64,000 nucleotides of DNA from CAIWHR01 sp963846855 (lineage in GTDB: Bacteria; Pseudomonadota; Gammaproteobacteria; Burkholderiales; Casimicrobiaceae). The notes below the pieces were generated by a model that searched no databases, was not told the origin of the DNA, and was given only the letters and a program-made list of their open reading frames with translations. Of this stretch, positions 7,691-18,373 are shown piece by piece. The DNA lies in the NCBI GenBank assembly GCA_963846855.1, contig CAWJXK010000004.1:558001-622000 (forward strand), in the 5' to 3' direction. The stretch's first letter is position 1; each line of letters starts with the position of its first letter. Made by a program: the position numbers and the translations under genes.

Positions 7691-9073
7691 GTGGCTTCGC
7701 AACCTCTGCAAATCGTCGTGATGGCCGCCGGCCAGGGCAAGCGCATGCGCTCGGCGCGTCCGAAGGTATTGCATCCGCTGGCCGGGCGACCGCTGGTGGC
7801 GCACGTGCTCGATGCCGTTCGCACGCTCGGGCCACGCGCACTATGCGTCGTCGTCGGTCATGGCGGCGAGATCGTTCGCGCCGAGGTTGCCGCGCCGGAC
7901 GTCATGTTCGTAAAACAGGATCCGCCGCGCGGGACGGGGGACGCAGTGCGCGTCGCGCTGGCCGCGTTGCCGGACAATGGCGTGACGCTGGTCGTGAACG
8001 GCGATTGTCCGCTCATTCACTCGGAGACCTTTGCCGCGCTCGCCGAGCGCGCGGCAGCCGGCCATCTCGTCCTCCTGACCGCACACGTCGCCGACCCCGC
8101 CGGACTCGGCCGAGTGGTGCGCGACGCCGCGGGCGCCGTGCGCGCGATCGTCGAGGAAAAGGATGCGTCGGCCACGGTGCGAGCGATCGACGAGATCTAC
8201 CCCGGCTCGCTCGCGGCGCCGACCGAACTCCTGCGCCGCTGGGTCGGCGCGCTGCGGGACGACAATTCACAGCGTGAGTTCTATCTCACCGACATCGTCG
8301 CGCTCGCGGTCGCCGAGGGTGTTGCCGTGGAGGCATGTATTGCCGGGCACGCGGACGATGTCCTGGGCGTCAACGACCGCGCGCAGCTGGCGGCGATCGA
8401 GCGCATCGTGCAGACCCGCATTGCGAAGACGCTGATGCGGGAGGGCGTCGCCCTCGCCGATCCCGCGCGCATCGACGTGCGCGGCCGGCTCGCCTGCGGC
8501 CGCGACGTGCGGATCGACGTCGGCTGCGTGTTCGAGGGCACGGTCGAGCTCGGCGACGACGTCGACGTCGGCCCGTATTGCGTGCTGCGCGACACCACCG
8601 TCGGTCCCGGCGCGCAGATCGCCGCCTACTCGCACCTCGTCGGCGCCACCGTGGGGGCGGGCGCGCGCATCGGCCCCTACGCGCGGCTTCGCCCCGGCGC
8701 GGACCTGGCTGCGGATGTGCACATTGGCAATTTTGTCGAGGTGAAGGCGAGCAGGATCGGTCGCGGCACGAAGGCGAATCACCTGAGCTACATCGGGGAC
8801 GCCACGGTTGGCGCGAACGTCAACGTCGGCGCGGGAACCATCACGGCGAATTACGACGGCGTGAACAAGCACGAGACACAGATTGGCGAGGGCGCGTCGA
8901 TCGGATCGAATTGCGTCCTCGTGGCGCCGGTCAGCGTCGGCGAAGGCGCGACGGTCGGCGCCGGCAGTACCATCACCGAGAACGCCCCGCGCGACGCGCT
9001 GACGCTCGCCCGCGCGCGGCAGGTCACGCTGGGCGCCTGGAAGCGTCCGGCCCGGAAGCCGGCCGCCAAGTAG
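7691..9073 (+). CDS. glmU: Bifunctional GlcNAc-1-P uridyltransferase / GlcN-1-P acetyltransferase
   Basis: Makes UDP-GlcNAc, the precursor of peptidoglycan and lipopolysaccharide, in the cytoplasm. The N-terminal pyrophosphorylase domain carries VVMAAGQGKRMRSARPKVLH (residues about 9-28, the nucleotide-binding loop) and NGDCPLI. From about residue 250 to 440 the protein is a left-handed beta-helix of hexapeptide repeats (ARIGPYARLRPGADL, VGAGTITANYDGVNKHETQ), the acetyl-CoA-dependent domain. Total length of 460 is typical. The start is GTG at 7691; the first ATG (7721) would remove conserved residues. glmS follows 28 bases later, so the two steps of amino-sugar synthesis are probably co-transcribed. 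Confidence 0.97.
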   Translation: MASQPLQIVVMAAGQGKRMRSARPKVLHPLAGRPLVAHVLDAVRTLGPRALCVVVGHGGEIVRAEVAAPDVMFVKQDPPRGTGDAVRVALAALPDNGVTLVVNGDCPLIHSETFAALAERAAAGHLVLLTAHVADPAGLGRVVRDAAGAVRAIVEEKDASATVRAIDEIYPGSLAAPTELLRRWVGALRDDNSQREFYLTDIVALAVAEGVAVEACIAGHADDVLGVNDRAQLAAIERIVQTRIAKTLMREGVALADPARIDVRGRLACGRDVRIDVGCVFEGTVELGDDVDVGPYCVLRDTTVGPGAQIAAYSHLVGATVGAGARIGPYARLRPGADLAADVHIGNFVEVKASRIGRGTKANHLSYIGDATVGANVNVGAGTITANYDGVNKHETQIGEGASIGSNCVLVAPVSVGEGATVGAGSTITENAPRDALTLARARQVTLGAWKRPARKPAAK

Positions 9074-9101
9074 GCGCCTCGGCCGAGAGGAAACCGACTC
9101 C

Positions 9102-10943
9102 ATGTGCGGCATCGTCGGCGCGGCATCAACGAGGAACATCGTCCCGACCTTGATCGACGGCATTCGCCGGCTCGAATACCGCGGCTACGATTCGACCGGC
9201 CTCGCCGTGATCAACGGCACCGTCGAAGCGCCACGGCTCACGCGCCTTGTCAGCACCGCGCGGGTCGCCGACCTCGCAGCACAGGCGAAGGCGAGCAAGC
9301 TCGACGCCGTCACGGGCATATCGCACACGCGCTGGGCGACGCATGGCAAGCCTTCCTCCGAGAACGCGCATCCGCACACCTCGCACGGCGAGGTCGCGGT
9401 CGTCCACAACGGGATCATCGAGAATTTCGAGGTGCTGCGTGAGCGCCTGATCGGCCAGGGGTACCGCTTCAACACCGAGACCGACAGCGAGGTGATCCCG
9501 CATCTCGTGCACTCGCACTGGCACGGCGCCGGCGGCGGTGACCTGCTGCGCGCGGTGCAGATGACGGTGGCCGAGTTGCGCGGCGCCTATGCAATAGCGG
9601 TGATTTCCGCGCGCGAGCCGGGACGGATCGTCGGAGCGCGCGCCGGCAGCCCGCTGGTTGTCGGCATCGGCGCGGATGACAACTTCCTCGCGTCCGACGC
9701 CGCGGCGCTCCTGGCAGTGACGCGGCGGTTCGCGTACCTCGACGAAGGTGACATCGCGGACGTGCGGCGCGACCAATGGTCGATATTCGACGCACGTGGC
9801 GAGCCGGCCGATCGTCCGGTCGTCACGATCGAGGCGTCGAGCGCGGCGGTCGAGCTCGGCCCTTATCGGCATTTCATGCAGAAGGAAATCTTCGAGCAGC
9901 CGCGCGCGGTGGCCGACACGCTCGAAGGGCTGACCGGCATCAACGCGAAGCTATTCGGCGCGGACGCCGAGCGCACGCTGACGGACGTCGACAGCGTACT
10001 GATCCTCGCCTGCGGAACGAGCTACTACTCAGCGCTGGTGGCGAAGCAGTGGATCGAGTCGATCGCGCGTATCCCGTGCACCGCGGAAATCGCGAGCGAA
10101 TATCGCTACCGCGACAGCGTGCCCAATCCCGCCGCGCTCGTCATCGTCGTCTCGCAATCGGGCGAGACGGCGGATACGCTCGCCGCATTGAAGCACGCGA
10201 AGGATCTGGGACACCGGCACACGCTCGCGATCTGCAACGTCGCGACGAGCTCCATGGTGCGGCAGACGGCGCTCACTTATCTGACGCGCGCCGGCACGGA
10301 AGTCGGCGTCGCCTCGACCAAGGCCTTCACAACGCAGCTCGTTGCATTCTTCCTACTGGCACTCGTGCTTGCCAAGCTGCGCGGCCGGCTGACGGAGGAG
10401 GAGGAGGCCCACTGGATTCGCGGACTGCGGCACCTGCCCGCCGCGCTGCAGGCAGCGCTGGCGCTGGAGCCGCAGATCATCGCCTGGGCGCAGCACTTCG
10501 CGACGAAGGAGGATGCGCTCTTCCTGGGCCGCGGCCTGCATTACCCGATCGCGCTCGAGGGCGCGCTCAAGCTGAAGGAAATCTCGTACATCCACGCCGA
10601 GGCCTACCCGGCGGGCGAGTTGAAGCACGGGCCGCTCGCGCTGGTCGATGCCTCGATGCCGGTCGTCGTGATCGCGCCCAACGACGCATTGCTGGACAAG
10701 CTCAAATCGAATCTGCAGGAGGTGCGCGCACGCGGCGGCGAGCTCTATGTCGTAGCCGACCTCGACAGTCGCCTCGTGTCCACTGACGGCGTCCACGTCA
10801 TCCGCCTGCCCGAGCATGCGGGGCACCTGTCGCCCATCGTGCACACGATTCCGCTGCAGCTCCTCGCCTATCACGCCGCGGCGATTCGCGGCACCGACGT
10901 CGACAAGCCGCGCAACCTCGCCAAATCAGTCACGGTCGAGTAG
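9102..10943 (+). CDS. glmS: Glutamine-fructose-6-phosphate aminotransferase
   Basis: Catalyses fructose-6-P plus glutamine to glucosamine-6-P, the first step of hexosamine synthesis. The protein starts MCGIVGA, exposing the N-terminal nucleophile Cys2 of the class II glutaminase domain (about residues 1-240), followed by two SIS sugar-isomerase domains (about 290-420 and 460-600) with the signatures CGTSYYSALVAK and SQSGETADT. It ends in PRNLAKSVTVE, the usual C-terminus. Length 613 is normal. It lies 28 bases after glmU. No glmS ribozyme is visible upstream, as expected outside Firmicutes. Confidence 0.98.
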   Translation: MCGIVGAASTRNIVPTLIDGIRRLEYRGYDSTGLAVINGTVEAPRLTRLVSTARVADLAAQAKASKLDAVTGISHTRWATHGKPSSENAHPHTSHGEVAVVHNGIIENFEVLRERLIGQGYRFNTETDSEVIPHLVHSHWHGAGGGDLLRAVQMTVAELRGAYAIAVISAREPGRIVGARAGSPLVVGIGADDNFLASDAAALLAVTRRFAYLDEGDIADVRRDQWSIFDARGEPADRPVVTIEASSAAVELGPYRHFMQKEIFEQPRAVADTLEGLTGINAKLFGADAERTLTDVDSVLILACGTSYYSALVAKQWIESIARIPCTAEIASEYRYRDSVPNPAALVIVVSQSGETADTLAALKHAKDLGHRHTLAICNVATSSMVRQTALTYLTRAGTEVGVASTKAFTTQLVAFFLLALVLAKLRGRLTEEEEAHWIRGLRHLPAALQAALALEPQIIAWAQHFATKEDALFLGRGLHYPIALEGALKLKEISYIHAEAYPAGELKHGPLALVDASMPVVVIAPNDALLDKLKSNLQEVRARGGELYVVADLDSRLVSTDGVHVIRLPEHAGHLSPIVHTIPLQLLAYHAAAIRGTDVDKPRNLAKSVTVE

Positions 10944-11032
10944 GAGCGGCGTTCCGCGAGCGGTCAACACTGACCGGAATTGTTGCATCCGCGTCGCCCT
11001 CCCACGGGTGACGAGCAATTGATGTCGATGCG

Positions 11033-12759
11033 CTAGGCGCGTCTGTGCACGTAGAAGTTGTACATGCCGAGAAAAGTGCTCGGATTCTCCACTTCGAATT
11101 GCGTCCAGCAGTTCAAGTCCGATCGCGCGAGTTCGCCCGGATATTGCAGCGAGTACCGCTGCTGCACGGCCGAGTCTACGTTGAATTTCAGGAATTCGAG
11201 TTCAAGCTCCGCAAGGATTTCCTTGATCTGACGCAGCGTGAAGCGGCGCTCCTTGGCATGGAACAGAAGATCACGGCAGCCGCTCGTGTCGTAGAAATCC
11301 TCCAGGGATGTCAGGCTTCTGAACGGTCGCCATCGGTCGACCAATTGCAAATCGAGCCGGAACTGGCGAATTCCTTCCGTCGTCGGCGCATAGCCTTCAG
11401 CGACGATGAGCTCTTGCGCGGCGGCGATGTCCCGACGAGCGAGCTCGCTGTAGAGACCGACATGCATGACGCCGCCGGGACGCAGCAGGGATCGAAGAAT
11501 GCGCCAACCCGCCACCGGATCCTCGAGATGGTGCAGCACGCCGACACATTGGATGAAATCGAAGGTCTTGCCGATGGATTCCAGCCGCAGAATGTCTGCC
11601 TGCGCGTATACGATGTTCGGAATGCCGAGCTCTCGCGTTTTTCGCTTCGCGTAGGCGAGGCTCGCCGTGCTGAGATCGACCGCCAGAATCCTCGCCGCTG
11701 GAAATCGTTGCGCTGTTTGGATCGATTGCTGTCCGGTGCCGCAACCGGCGATGAGTACGTCGATATTGGCATCCTGACGCGCGAAGCGAGAGGATTCGAG
11801 ACCGAGTTCGCTCGCCAGGAAGGCACTGAACGGGACGGCACCCTCAAGCGAGGGTGCTCTCACCCACCTGGGATACGGATGGTCTTCGTATTGGTTCGAC
11901 ACCCGTCTGGAGACCTCATCGTCGATCGGAGTCAAATTTTTCAGGTCGACGCGATAACCTTCTTCCTGAAGAGGCTCTCTCACCTGTTGCGAGAACAAGC
12001 CGGCTAACGGCGGCGCTTTCATGACACCCGCCAGACGTTGGCAGTCGGGGAGCGAGACGACAACGGGGAATAGCAGGCAAATGCGGCGATCCATGCGCCG
12101 GGGACGGGCTTCGCTTCGGTGACGCGGTTGGAAACTGCGTCGCGGAGCCAGGTGACGCCATCGGATTCTTCGGCCGTACAGTTATAGACGTATTCGTTGA
12201 TGTGGCACTGACGCGCAAGGGCGCAACAGAAACGCAATAGCGATGAATCGGCTTCGTCAGGCAACTGCGACGCCAGGACATCGAGAAGGAGGGCGCGCCT
12301 GGCCAGCGTCAGGAAGTGCTCGAAATCCAGCCCGGCCGCCGGCGTGTTCTCGAGTACGGCGGTGAGCAGATCATCGGCGGCCAATGCAGCAAGGCCCTCC
12401 GTTCCGAACAATTCCTCCTTCGACAGCGCCGTTGGCCACGATGCGACGGCTCGCTCAATACATTGCCCTGCCTCGCGATGGGATTTGATCAGTGCTAGGC
12501 TTGCAGGAACGAGTTGACCCGTGCGACACCACGGATCGGAGAGCGCGCGAATCAGGTATGGCCGTACGAGCCCGCTGTCATCACTCGTTCTCGTTTTGAC
12601 CAGACGAACGAACAGCGCTCTCGCGGCGGGTGTCTCGTTGGCTCGCAAGGAACGGAGGCAGGCCTTCATCGCGTCGTCCAACCTCCCATCAGCGATGAGT
12701 GCTGATGCGAGATCGTTGAGCGCATTGATCTTGCGACTGGCCCGTCCCTGAACTGCCAC
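11033..12759 (-). pseudogene. TPR-methyltransferase fusion protein, broken by one indel
   Basis: Two overlapping frames together make one protein of about 575 residues. The N-terminal part (GTG at 12759, preceded by aagga at good spacing) is a helical repeat region beginning NALNDLASALIADGRLDDAM, TPR-like. It runs to about 12050 (AAFACYSPL) and then loses frame. The C-terminal part continues in another frame with LTPIDDEVSRRVSNQYEDHP and a class I SAM-dependent methyltransferase core: VLIAGCGTGQQS for cofactor binding and FDFIQCVGVLHHLEDP. The span is one base short of a multiple of three, which fits a single base deletion near 12050-12066. I infer a sequencing error or recent mutation. The acceptor is unknown; such proteins occur near glycan or protein-glycosylation genes, absent here. 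Confidence 0.75.
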
Positions 12760-12887
12760 GATGGAGTTCCTTACCGTCCCGGGAACAATTAGCCTACTCT
12801 CCCCCCAGCCCTTGCGTAACGCCGGCCCCTGTGCAGTTGGGCCACGCCATCGCGGGAGCTCGAATGACAGATCGCAGGAGCACAAAC

Positions 12888-13781
12888 ATGACCATCAAGC
12901 GTGTCGGACTCATCGGCGTGGGCCTCATGGGACACGGCATCGGCAAGAACATCCTGGCAAAGGGTTACGAGCTCGTCGTCATGGCGCATCGCAACCGCGG
13001 ACCGGTAGACGATCTGGTTTCGAGAGGGGCGGCCGAGCGCGACAGCGCGCACGCGCTCGCCAAGGATACCGATATGGTAATCCTGTGCGTCACCGGCACT
13101 CCGCAGATCGAGCAGCTCGTCTATGGCGAACAGGGCCTCATGGGCGCGATGCGCAAGGGTCTCATCATCGCCGACTGCTCGACGGCCGAACCGGCCTCCA
13201 CGCTGAAGATCGCCGCGGACGTCGAAGCCAAGGGCGGGCATTTCGTCGACACGCCGATGACCCGCACGCCAAAGGAGGCGGAAGTCGGCAAGCTCGGCCT
13301 GATGATCGGCGGGCCGGACGATGTGCTCTCACGCATCCGCCCGGTGCTCGACTGCTTCGCCGACACTATCGTCCATGCGGGTGGCGTCGGCTCGGCCCAT
13401 CAGTTGAAACTCATCAACAACTTCGTCGCGCTTTGCCATGCCGCGGTGGCGGCCGAGGCCATCACGGTTGCCGCAAAGGCGGGAGTCAACATGCAGGCGA
13501 TGAAGGACATCATCATGGCGGGCGGTGCCGCCTCCACAATGTTCGGCCGCCTCATCAATGTGCCCTTGCACGATGACGACAGTCACGCCCAGTTCACGAT
13601 CCGCAATGCCAGGAAGGACCTGCGCTACTACACCAACATGACCGAGCAGTTGCCGGTCACTTCCTTCCTGGCGGAGACGGCTCACCAGATCACCGTGATG
13701 GCCGACAACCTGGGCTACGGCGAGCGCTTCGTGCCGCGCCTCATCGACGTGCTGATGAAGGTGAACGGCGTGGGCGCCTGA
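12888..13781 (+). CDS. NAD(P)-dependent beta-hydroxyacid dehydrogenase (3-hydroxyisobutyrate dehydrogenase family)
   Basis: A 297-residue enzyme of the 3-hydroxyisobutyrate / tartronate semialdehyde reductase family. The N-terminal Rossmann motif is VGLIGVGLMGHGIGKNIL; the catalytic-domain signatures are DCSTAEP, FVDTPMTRTPKEAEVGKLGLM and, with the catalytic Lys, GSAHQLKLINNFVA. The ATG at 12888 is preceded by aggag, 8 bases upstream, and gives the family N-terminus; a longer in-frame start at 12831 is not supported. It is divergent from the TPR-methyltransferase gene and convergent with the SulP gene. Substrate could be 3-hydroxyisobutyrate, tartronate semialdehyde or glyoxylate/succinic semialdehyde. 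Confidence 0.9.
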   Translation: MTIKRVGLIGVGLMGHGIGKNILAKGYELVVMAHRNRGPVDDLVSRGAAERDSAHALAKDTDMVILCVTGTPQIEQLVYGEQGLMGAMRKGLIIADCSTAEPASTLKIAADVEAKGGHFVDTPMTRTPKEAEVGKLGLMIGGPDDVLSRIRPVLDCFADTIVHAGGVGSAHQLKLINNFVALCHAAVAAEAITVAAKAGVNMQAMKDIIMAGGAASTMFGRLINVPLHDDDSHAQFTIRNARKDLRYYTNMTEQLPVTSFLAETAHQITVMADNLGYGERFVPRLIDVLMKVNGVGA

Positions 13782-13799
13782 AGGCGCCACGTTGCCGGA

Positions 13800-15914
13800 T
13801 CACCCGCGCGAATCCTCGAGCTCGCGCAGGATCTCGTTCGTCTCGCGCATTCGGATCGACATCAGGCGCGCGAGATTGGTCATCAGCCGGATCGCGATCG
13901 CGGGCTCGCTCCGCGCGATCTCGTCGAGCGCGGTGCGCGTGAGCTCGTAAACGGTCGTCGCCTCGACCGCCTGCGCGGTCGCCGAGCGCGGGCGCCCGTC
14001 GAGGAGCGCCGCTTCGCCGAACTGGGAGCCTTCGGCGTTGGTCACGATGCGTGCGCGGGCGCCGCCGGGCACGACGATCGAAATCTCGACGGCGCCGCTG
14101 GCGAGGAGGCACAGGCGATCGCCGGGATCGCCCTCCTGGAACAGCACCTCGCCCTCCGCGTAATCCCGCCGGACGAAATGTTTCGTGATCCGCGCGAGCT
14201 CGTCTTCGCCGAGCCCGTCAAGCAGCGGAAACGCGGGGAGAGGAACGCCGGCGTGCTCGACGTGCCCTTCGGCCTTGAGGATCGCGCGCTCCGCCCATTC
14301 GACCGCCTGGTCCGCGTCGCGGAACCACAGTCGCGACGCGGGCTCGCGGTAGGTGTCGTGCGCGGCCAGCGTCGCGCCATGACGCCCCTGCGGCGTCACG
14401 CCGGCGAGCAGAACCATCGTTCCTTTCCTCGCGAGTCGTCGCGTGATGCTGCCGAGCAGCATCGCGCCGGTTGCGTCGATCACGGTGACGCGGCGGAAAT
14501 CGAGCACGACCGCATCGGCCATGCCGGCGAGCGGCTCGACGCGCTCGATCAGGCGCTCGGCGCTGCCGAAGAAGAGCGCGCCCTCGAGCTCGATCACGCG
14601 AATGCGCCGCCGCGCCGCGGTGACGCGCACGGCGTCCTCGCCGCCCCACACGCGGCGCGACGGCCGCACGGTGCCGTCGACGACGCTGCGCACGAGCGAG
14701 CGCTTCATGCCGAGGTAGAGCAGGAAGCCGGAGAGCTGGAAGCCGATCGCGATCGCCGGCATGAAGCCGAAGAACACTTCGGCGAGAGCGACCAGCGTGA
14801 CGGTCGCCGCACTCCACAGCAGCGCCTGCTCGCGCAGCGCCCCCTTGCGGCGCATTCGGCCCGCGAGGCCTTTCGTCCAGTTGTCGATCAGGAGGAACCC
14901 GAGCGTGATCATCAGCCCCGACAGCACGGTCACCGGAATCCGCGTGATCAGCGGACCGCCAAACGCCAGCGCGAGCGCAAGCACCGATACCGAGATGATC
15001 GTCGTGCTGCGGGTGCGGCCGCCCGCGTTCCAGCTCGCCAGCGCGACCGCGCGCGACAGCACGACGGGAAGGCCGCCGCAGAGGCCGGACAGGACGTTGG
15101 CGAAACCGTGCGCGACGACCTCGCGCTTTGTCTTGTGGCGACCGTCGGTGACGTTGTCGATTGCCACCGCCGCGAACAATCCGTCCAGTGTGCCGATGAA
15201 GGCGATCAGTCCGGCCGTGGTGACAATGAGCTTGGCGTGTTCCTCGATCGCACCCCAGGGCGCGTGCGCGAGCGCGAGCAGCGCGGTCGGGACGGGCAGG
15301 AACCCCGGCGCCGTGCCGACGATGGGTCCCAGGCGCGCCGTTGGAATGAGGAGCGCGATCGCGTAGTACAGCAGCGATCCCGCGACGAGCCCGATCAGCG
15401 GCGCCGGCATTCGCCTCCATTTTGCGGCGACCGCCGAGATCGTCAGCACCGTTGCAATTCCGACGATCAGCGTCGCCGGCTCGAACGCTTTCCATTCGCC
15501 GGCCGGACCGGCGGCGAAGTCGGCCTGCGTGAGGCCGGCGAGCGGCGCAACCTGCGCCATGATGATCAGCGCGGAAGCCCCGCACATGAACCCCGCGACG
15601 AACGGGTAGGGCACGAAGCGCGCCGAGCTTCCGGCGCCGAGCGCGCCGAGAACGATCTGGATCACGCCGGCGAGCACGACGGTCGCGCCCGCGATCGCGA
15701 CGATCCATTCGGGGCCGCGTGCCGCCGAGGGCGCGAGCGCCGGATCCGCCGCGAGCACCGCAACGAGCGCGGCGAGGATCAGCGCCGGCGCTGCCCGCGG
15801 TCCGCTGCCAGGATGCGTGGCGCCGCCAAAGAGTCCCGCGACGAGCTGGCCGTAGATCGCCGACGCGAAGCCCGCGTAGATACCGACCTCGTAATACTTC
15901 GGCCCGAGCGGCAT
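13800..15914 (-). CDS. SulP family anion transporter with STAS and cyclic-nucleotide-binding domains
   Basis: Inner-membrane transporter of the SLC26/SulP family (sulfate, bicarbonate or other anions). About ten hydrophobic segments (residues about 5-395) precede a STAS domain (about 420-520, VVLDFRRVTVIDATGAMLL) and a C-terminal cNMP-binding domain (about 560-690) whose phosphate-binding cassette FGEAALLDGRPRSATA looks intact. So transport may be gated by cAMP/cGMP. The ATG at 15914 probably starts too late: conserved sequence continues upstream in frame (NGDIIGGLAGAGVNFALAVS, TM1) to about 16020 with no ATG or GTG; another frame then offers a GTG at 16141 and a Pro/Ala-rich leader. A lost C near 16025 would join them. 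Confidence 0.88.
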   Translation of the reverse strand: MPLGPKYYEVGIYAGFASAIYGQLVAGLFGGATHPGSGPRAAPALILAALVAVLAADPALAPSAARGPEWIVAIAGATVVLAGVIQIVLGALGAGSSARFVPYPFVAGFMCGASALIIMAQVAPLAGLTQADFAAGPAGEWKAFEPATLIVGIATVLTISAVAAKWRRMPAPLIGLVAGSLLYYAIALLIPTARLGPIVGTAPGFLPVPTALLALAHAPWGAIEEHAKLIVTTAGLIAFIGTLDGLFAAVAIDNVTDGRHKTKREVVAHGFANVLSGLCGGLPVVLSRAVALASWNAGGRTRSTTIISVSVLALALAFGGPLITRIPVTVLSGLMITLGFLLIDNWTKGLAGRMRRKGALREQALLWSAATVTLVALAEVFFGFMPAIAIGFQLSGFLLYLGMKRSLVRSVVDGTVRPSRRVWGGEDAVRVTAARRRIRVIELEGALFFGSAERLIERVEPLAGMADAVVLDFRRVTVIDATGAMLLGSITRRLARKGTMVLLAGVTPQGRHGATLAAHDTYREPASRLWFRDADQAVEWAERAILKAEGHVEHAGVPLPAFPLLDGLGEDELARITKHFVRRDYAEGEVLFQEGDPGDRLCLLASGAVEISIVVPGGARARIVTNAEGSQFGEAALLDGRPRSATAQAVEATTVYELTRTALDEIARSEPAIAIRLMTNLARLMSIRMRETNEILRELEDSRG

Positions 15915-16141
15915 GAAGGCGAGGAGGCCGAGCGAAACGGCCAGCGCGAAGTTGACTCCGGCGCCTGCGAGGCCGCCGATGATGTCGCCGTTGGCCGGTT
16001 TCGTCGCAGCCGAGGAGGGTGCCGGGGCGGGGACGCTCCAGTGACCCGATCGGCGGGTGTCGTCGGGGTACGCGCATCTGCCGGCGGCGCAAGGATCTGC
16101 CCGGATTCTGCCGGGATGTTCACGTCGGAATTGGCTCGCAC

Positions 16142-16894
16142 CGCAGCGCCAGGGCGAAATCCGAGCTTGCAGCCAACGCTAGGCTCATCGAATCAGCGTA
16201 TCACGCGCCGGAATGTATGCAACAAAGCCGCCTGGCGGCTGGTGGAGTGCGCATCTTGATGCTCGATTCGCCGGCCGGGCCTGGGCCTCCCCGGATTGCT
16301 GCGGTGCGGGTAATCCCTTGCACCGCCTATCGTGCTGTCGTAAACAAACGAACCACCCGCCGGCTGGGGCCTAGCGGGCGCACCCGGAGAGGAGGCCATC
16401 AACGCGACCCGGCCCGTGAAGTTGTCGCCGACAACAACTTCACTGTCAGTGTAGAAGAATTGGCAAGATCCGGCGCCATTCGCGCGAACGGACGGGCCAC
16501 CGCGATTCCTTGTTTCGCCTGGTGCGGCGCCCATCGAATATTCACATTGTCGTTCTATTGACAATCATTCTCGCGCGGATGCCCAAATGCATGCCTTCGG
16601 CGTGTAAAGAATACAAATATCGTCACGGGCGGACCGCGTCCGGACTGCAGTCGTCGAAGGGCAGCAGCCTGTATCCGGCAGCGGGTGCCGGACAGGTTAG
16701 TGCGCTGGCGCCACAGGTAGCCGGCGCGACCGTTCAAACGACGGGTTGCGACATTTCAGCGATGCATTTTGAGCGCCTTGTGGGCTTTCGATCGGGAAGC
16801 ATTCGTGCGAAGTCGCACGCGTGTTCACGATCTGAGTGTCCCGATCGCCGCGCATCGCATTTCGAGTTCCGATAGTTCGCGGGAGGTTCGGATC
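16142..16894. other. Long intergenic region with small dyads, no convincing gene
   Basis: About 750 bases lie between the SulP gene and the exported-protein gene. Open frames here show no recognisable product. Visible structure: gaagttgt (16418-16425) facing acaacttc (16434-16441), followed at once by cactg-t-cagtg (16441-16451), and an unusually AT-rich patch around 16535-16620. A stretch near 16555-16575 read on the minus strand (gagaatgattgtcaat) is a partial match to a Fur box, judged by eye and weak. It probably holds promoters for the flanking divergent genes. Confidence 0.45.
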
Positions 16895-18365
16895 ATGAAC
16901 AGCATGCGCAAGATCGTTGTCTTCTTGATGGCAGCATTGATGCTTGCGGCGCTTCACATTGCCAAGCGCCGCCGGCAACGAGAAGAAGCAGTCTACAGCC
17001 TTGATACGATGTCGGTGCCCCCGGGGCAGACGACGGCCCCGTTCACCGTCGAAGGCCACGATCAAGAACGAAGGCAATTCCTCCATCCACTCGTTCAATC
17101 TCTTCGTGCCTACTGGGGTGACGGTCGTCGGCGTGACCAGCCGGGCACGGGAAACGCGACGATCACGCCATTGACGTTCACGCCGGTTCGATCGGTTACG
17201 GTCACGAAGGTGGACGTCTTGAAGTCGGGAGATTCGCGCACCTTGACGATCAAGGTGAACAGCTGCGGTGACTGGCCAGTGGAGTGCCGTCGGTCGTGGA
17301 CTGGCGCGAAATTGAACGGCCAGCCCTTCAACCTAGTGCCTGCCCACTTCCAACCTCTACATCATCGCATCCCGTGCGGCCGCCGCCGCCGGCTGGCGCC
17401 GGCGTTCAACGTGTACCGGACAGCCTCAATACCAATTGCGTCACGGGTCAACGGGGGTACTACGACAGCGACGGCAGCGTTTTCCCGGTCGAGGTTCCTG
17501 AGCATCTACGTGACGAATACCGTTCCCACGAACGGACATCTGCATTTCAGGTGGCCCGATGACCAGACACGGCGGCGATTCGCTTGCGGCGTTCGAGTAC
17601 GACGATCTGTGCGACCGGTCGCGGCTGCCGACGAGTCTCAAGTATTGCAGGTCGCGTGGCTGAACGACGGCGGGCGATCCGGCAAGGAGCCGGGCGACTC
17701 CTGCGTATATCACCGCCCAGGACGTGCATCGATTACGCCAACATCCTGCCGGCGCCCTATGGGCTCCACGTTGGACGACGCTGGGACTGGCCGGCGACAC
17801 GAGGGCGACTCCTCGATAGATAACGGTCAACCGCGATCGGCCACGCTTGGTACCATTCGGTGACCAGGGCCGCGTTCGGTCCGACTGAACACGAATGGCA
17901 CACCCAAGGACCGCCGTTCGACATCGGGATCGGGGCCAGGAACCGTGCCGTATTTCGATGTCGTGATCGGGAACGAGCGCATGTAGGTTTACCTAGACGT
18001 GCAATCCGACGATGCCCAAGAAGCGGACCTCAGACGATAACACCGAACTCGGCGAGCACGAAGCCCGAGCAGGAAACCTGGACCGTCACCCGCGGCGTGG
18101 GCCATACGACGAACCCGCCGGCGACCTCCGACGCCATGACCGACGGGCATAGCAACAATGCCATGGTCATGAGCACCCCACATGCCGCTGTTGCCGACCG
18201 CGGGCGTGGGTCTACCCGTACAAGCCGGGCACGCCGGCGCTGATGTGCGTCGCGTGCCCAGCAGTCCAATGCCCGAGCTGGCGGCAACCATACGACGACC
18301 TTCATCGACATCGGTGGCGACGGTCACGTGCAGTCGGGCCATGGCAACTTCGTAGAGCCGCGTAG
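16895..18365 (+). pseudogene. Exported protein of unknown function, heavily frameshifted
   Basis: An ATG at 16895 with a strong gggagg ribosome site opens a signal peptide (MNSMRKIVVFLMAALMLAAL). After it, coding sense continues only by switching frame every 50-150 bases: YSLDTMSVPPGQTTAPFTV, then TIKNEGNSSIHSFNLFVPTG, then GNATITPLTFTPVRSVTVTK and VDVLKSGDSRTLTIKVNSCG, later YYDSDGSVFPVEV and SIYVTNTVPTNGHLHF. These Thr/Ser/Val-rich beta-strand segments resemble an immunoglobulin-like extracytoplasmic domain (DUF11/NEW3-type), so I read a secreted or surface adhesin-like protein. The 3' end is not resolved; 18365, before the palindrome, is an estimate. The indel density suggests poor sequence quality, though decay cannot be excluded. 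Confidence 0.5.
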
Positions 18366-18373
18366 CAAATGGG

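Noticed and set aside
16555..16575. Fur-box-like gagaatgattgtcaat
   Set aside because: Only about 13 of 19 consensus positions match by eye and no iron gene follows.
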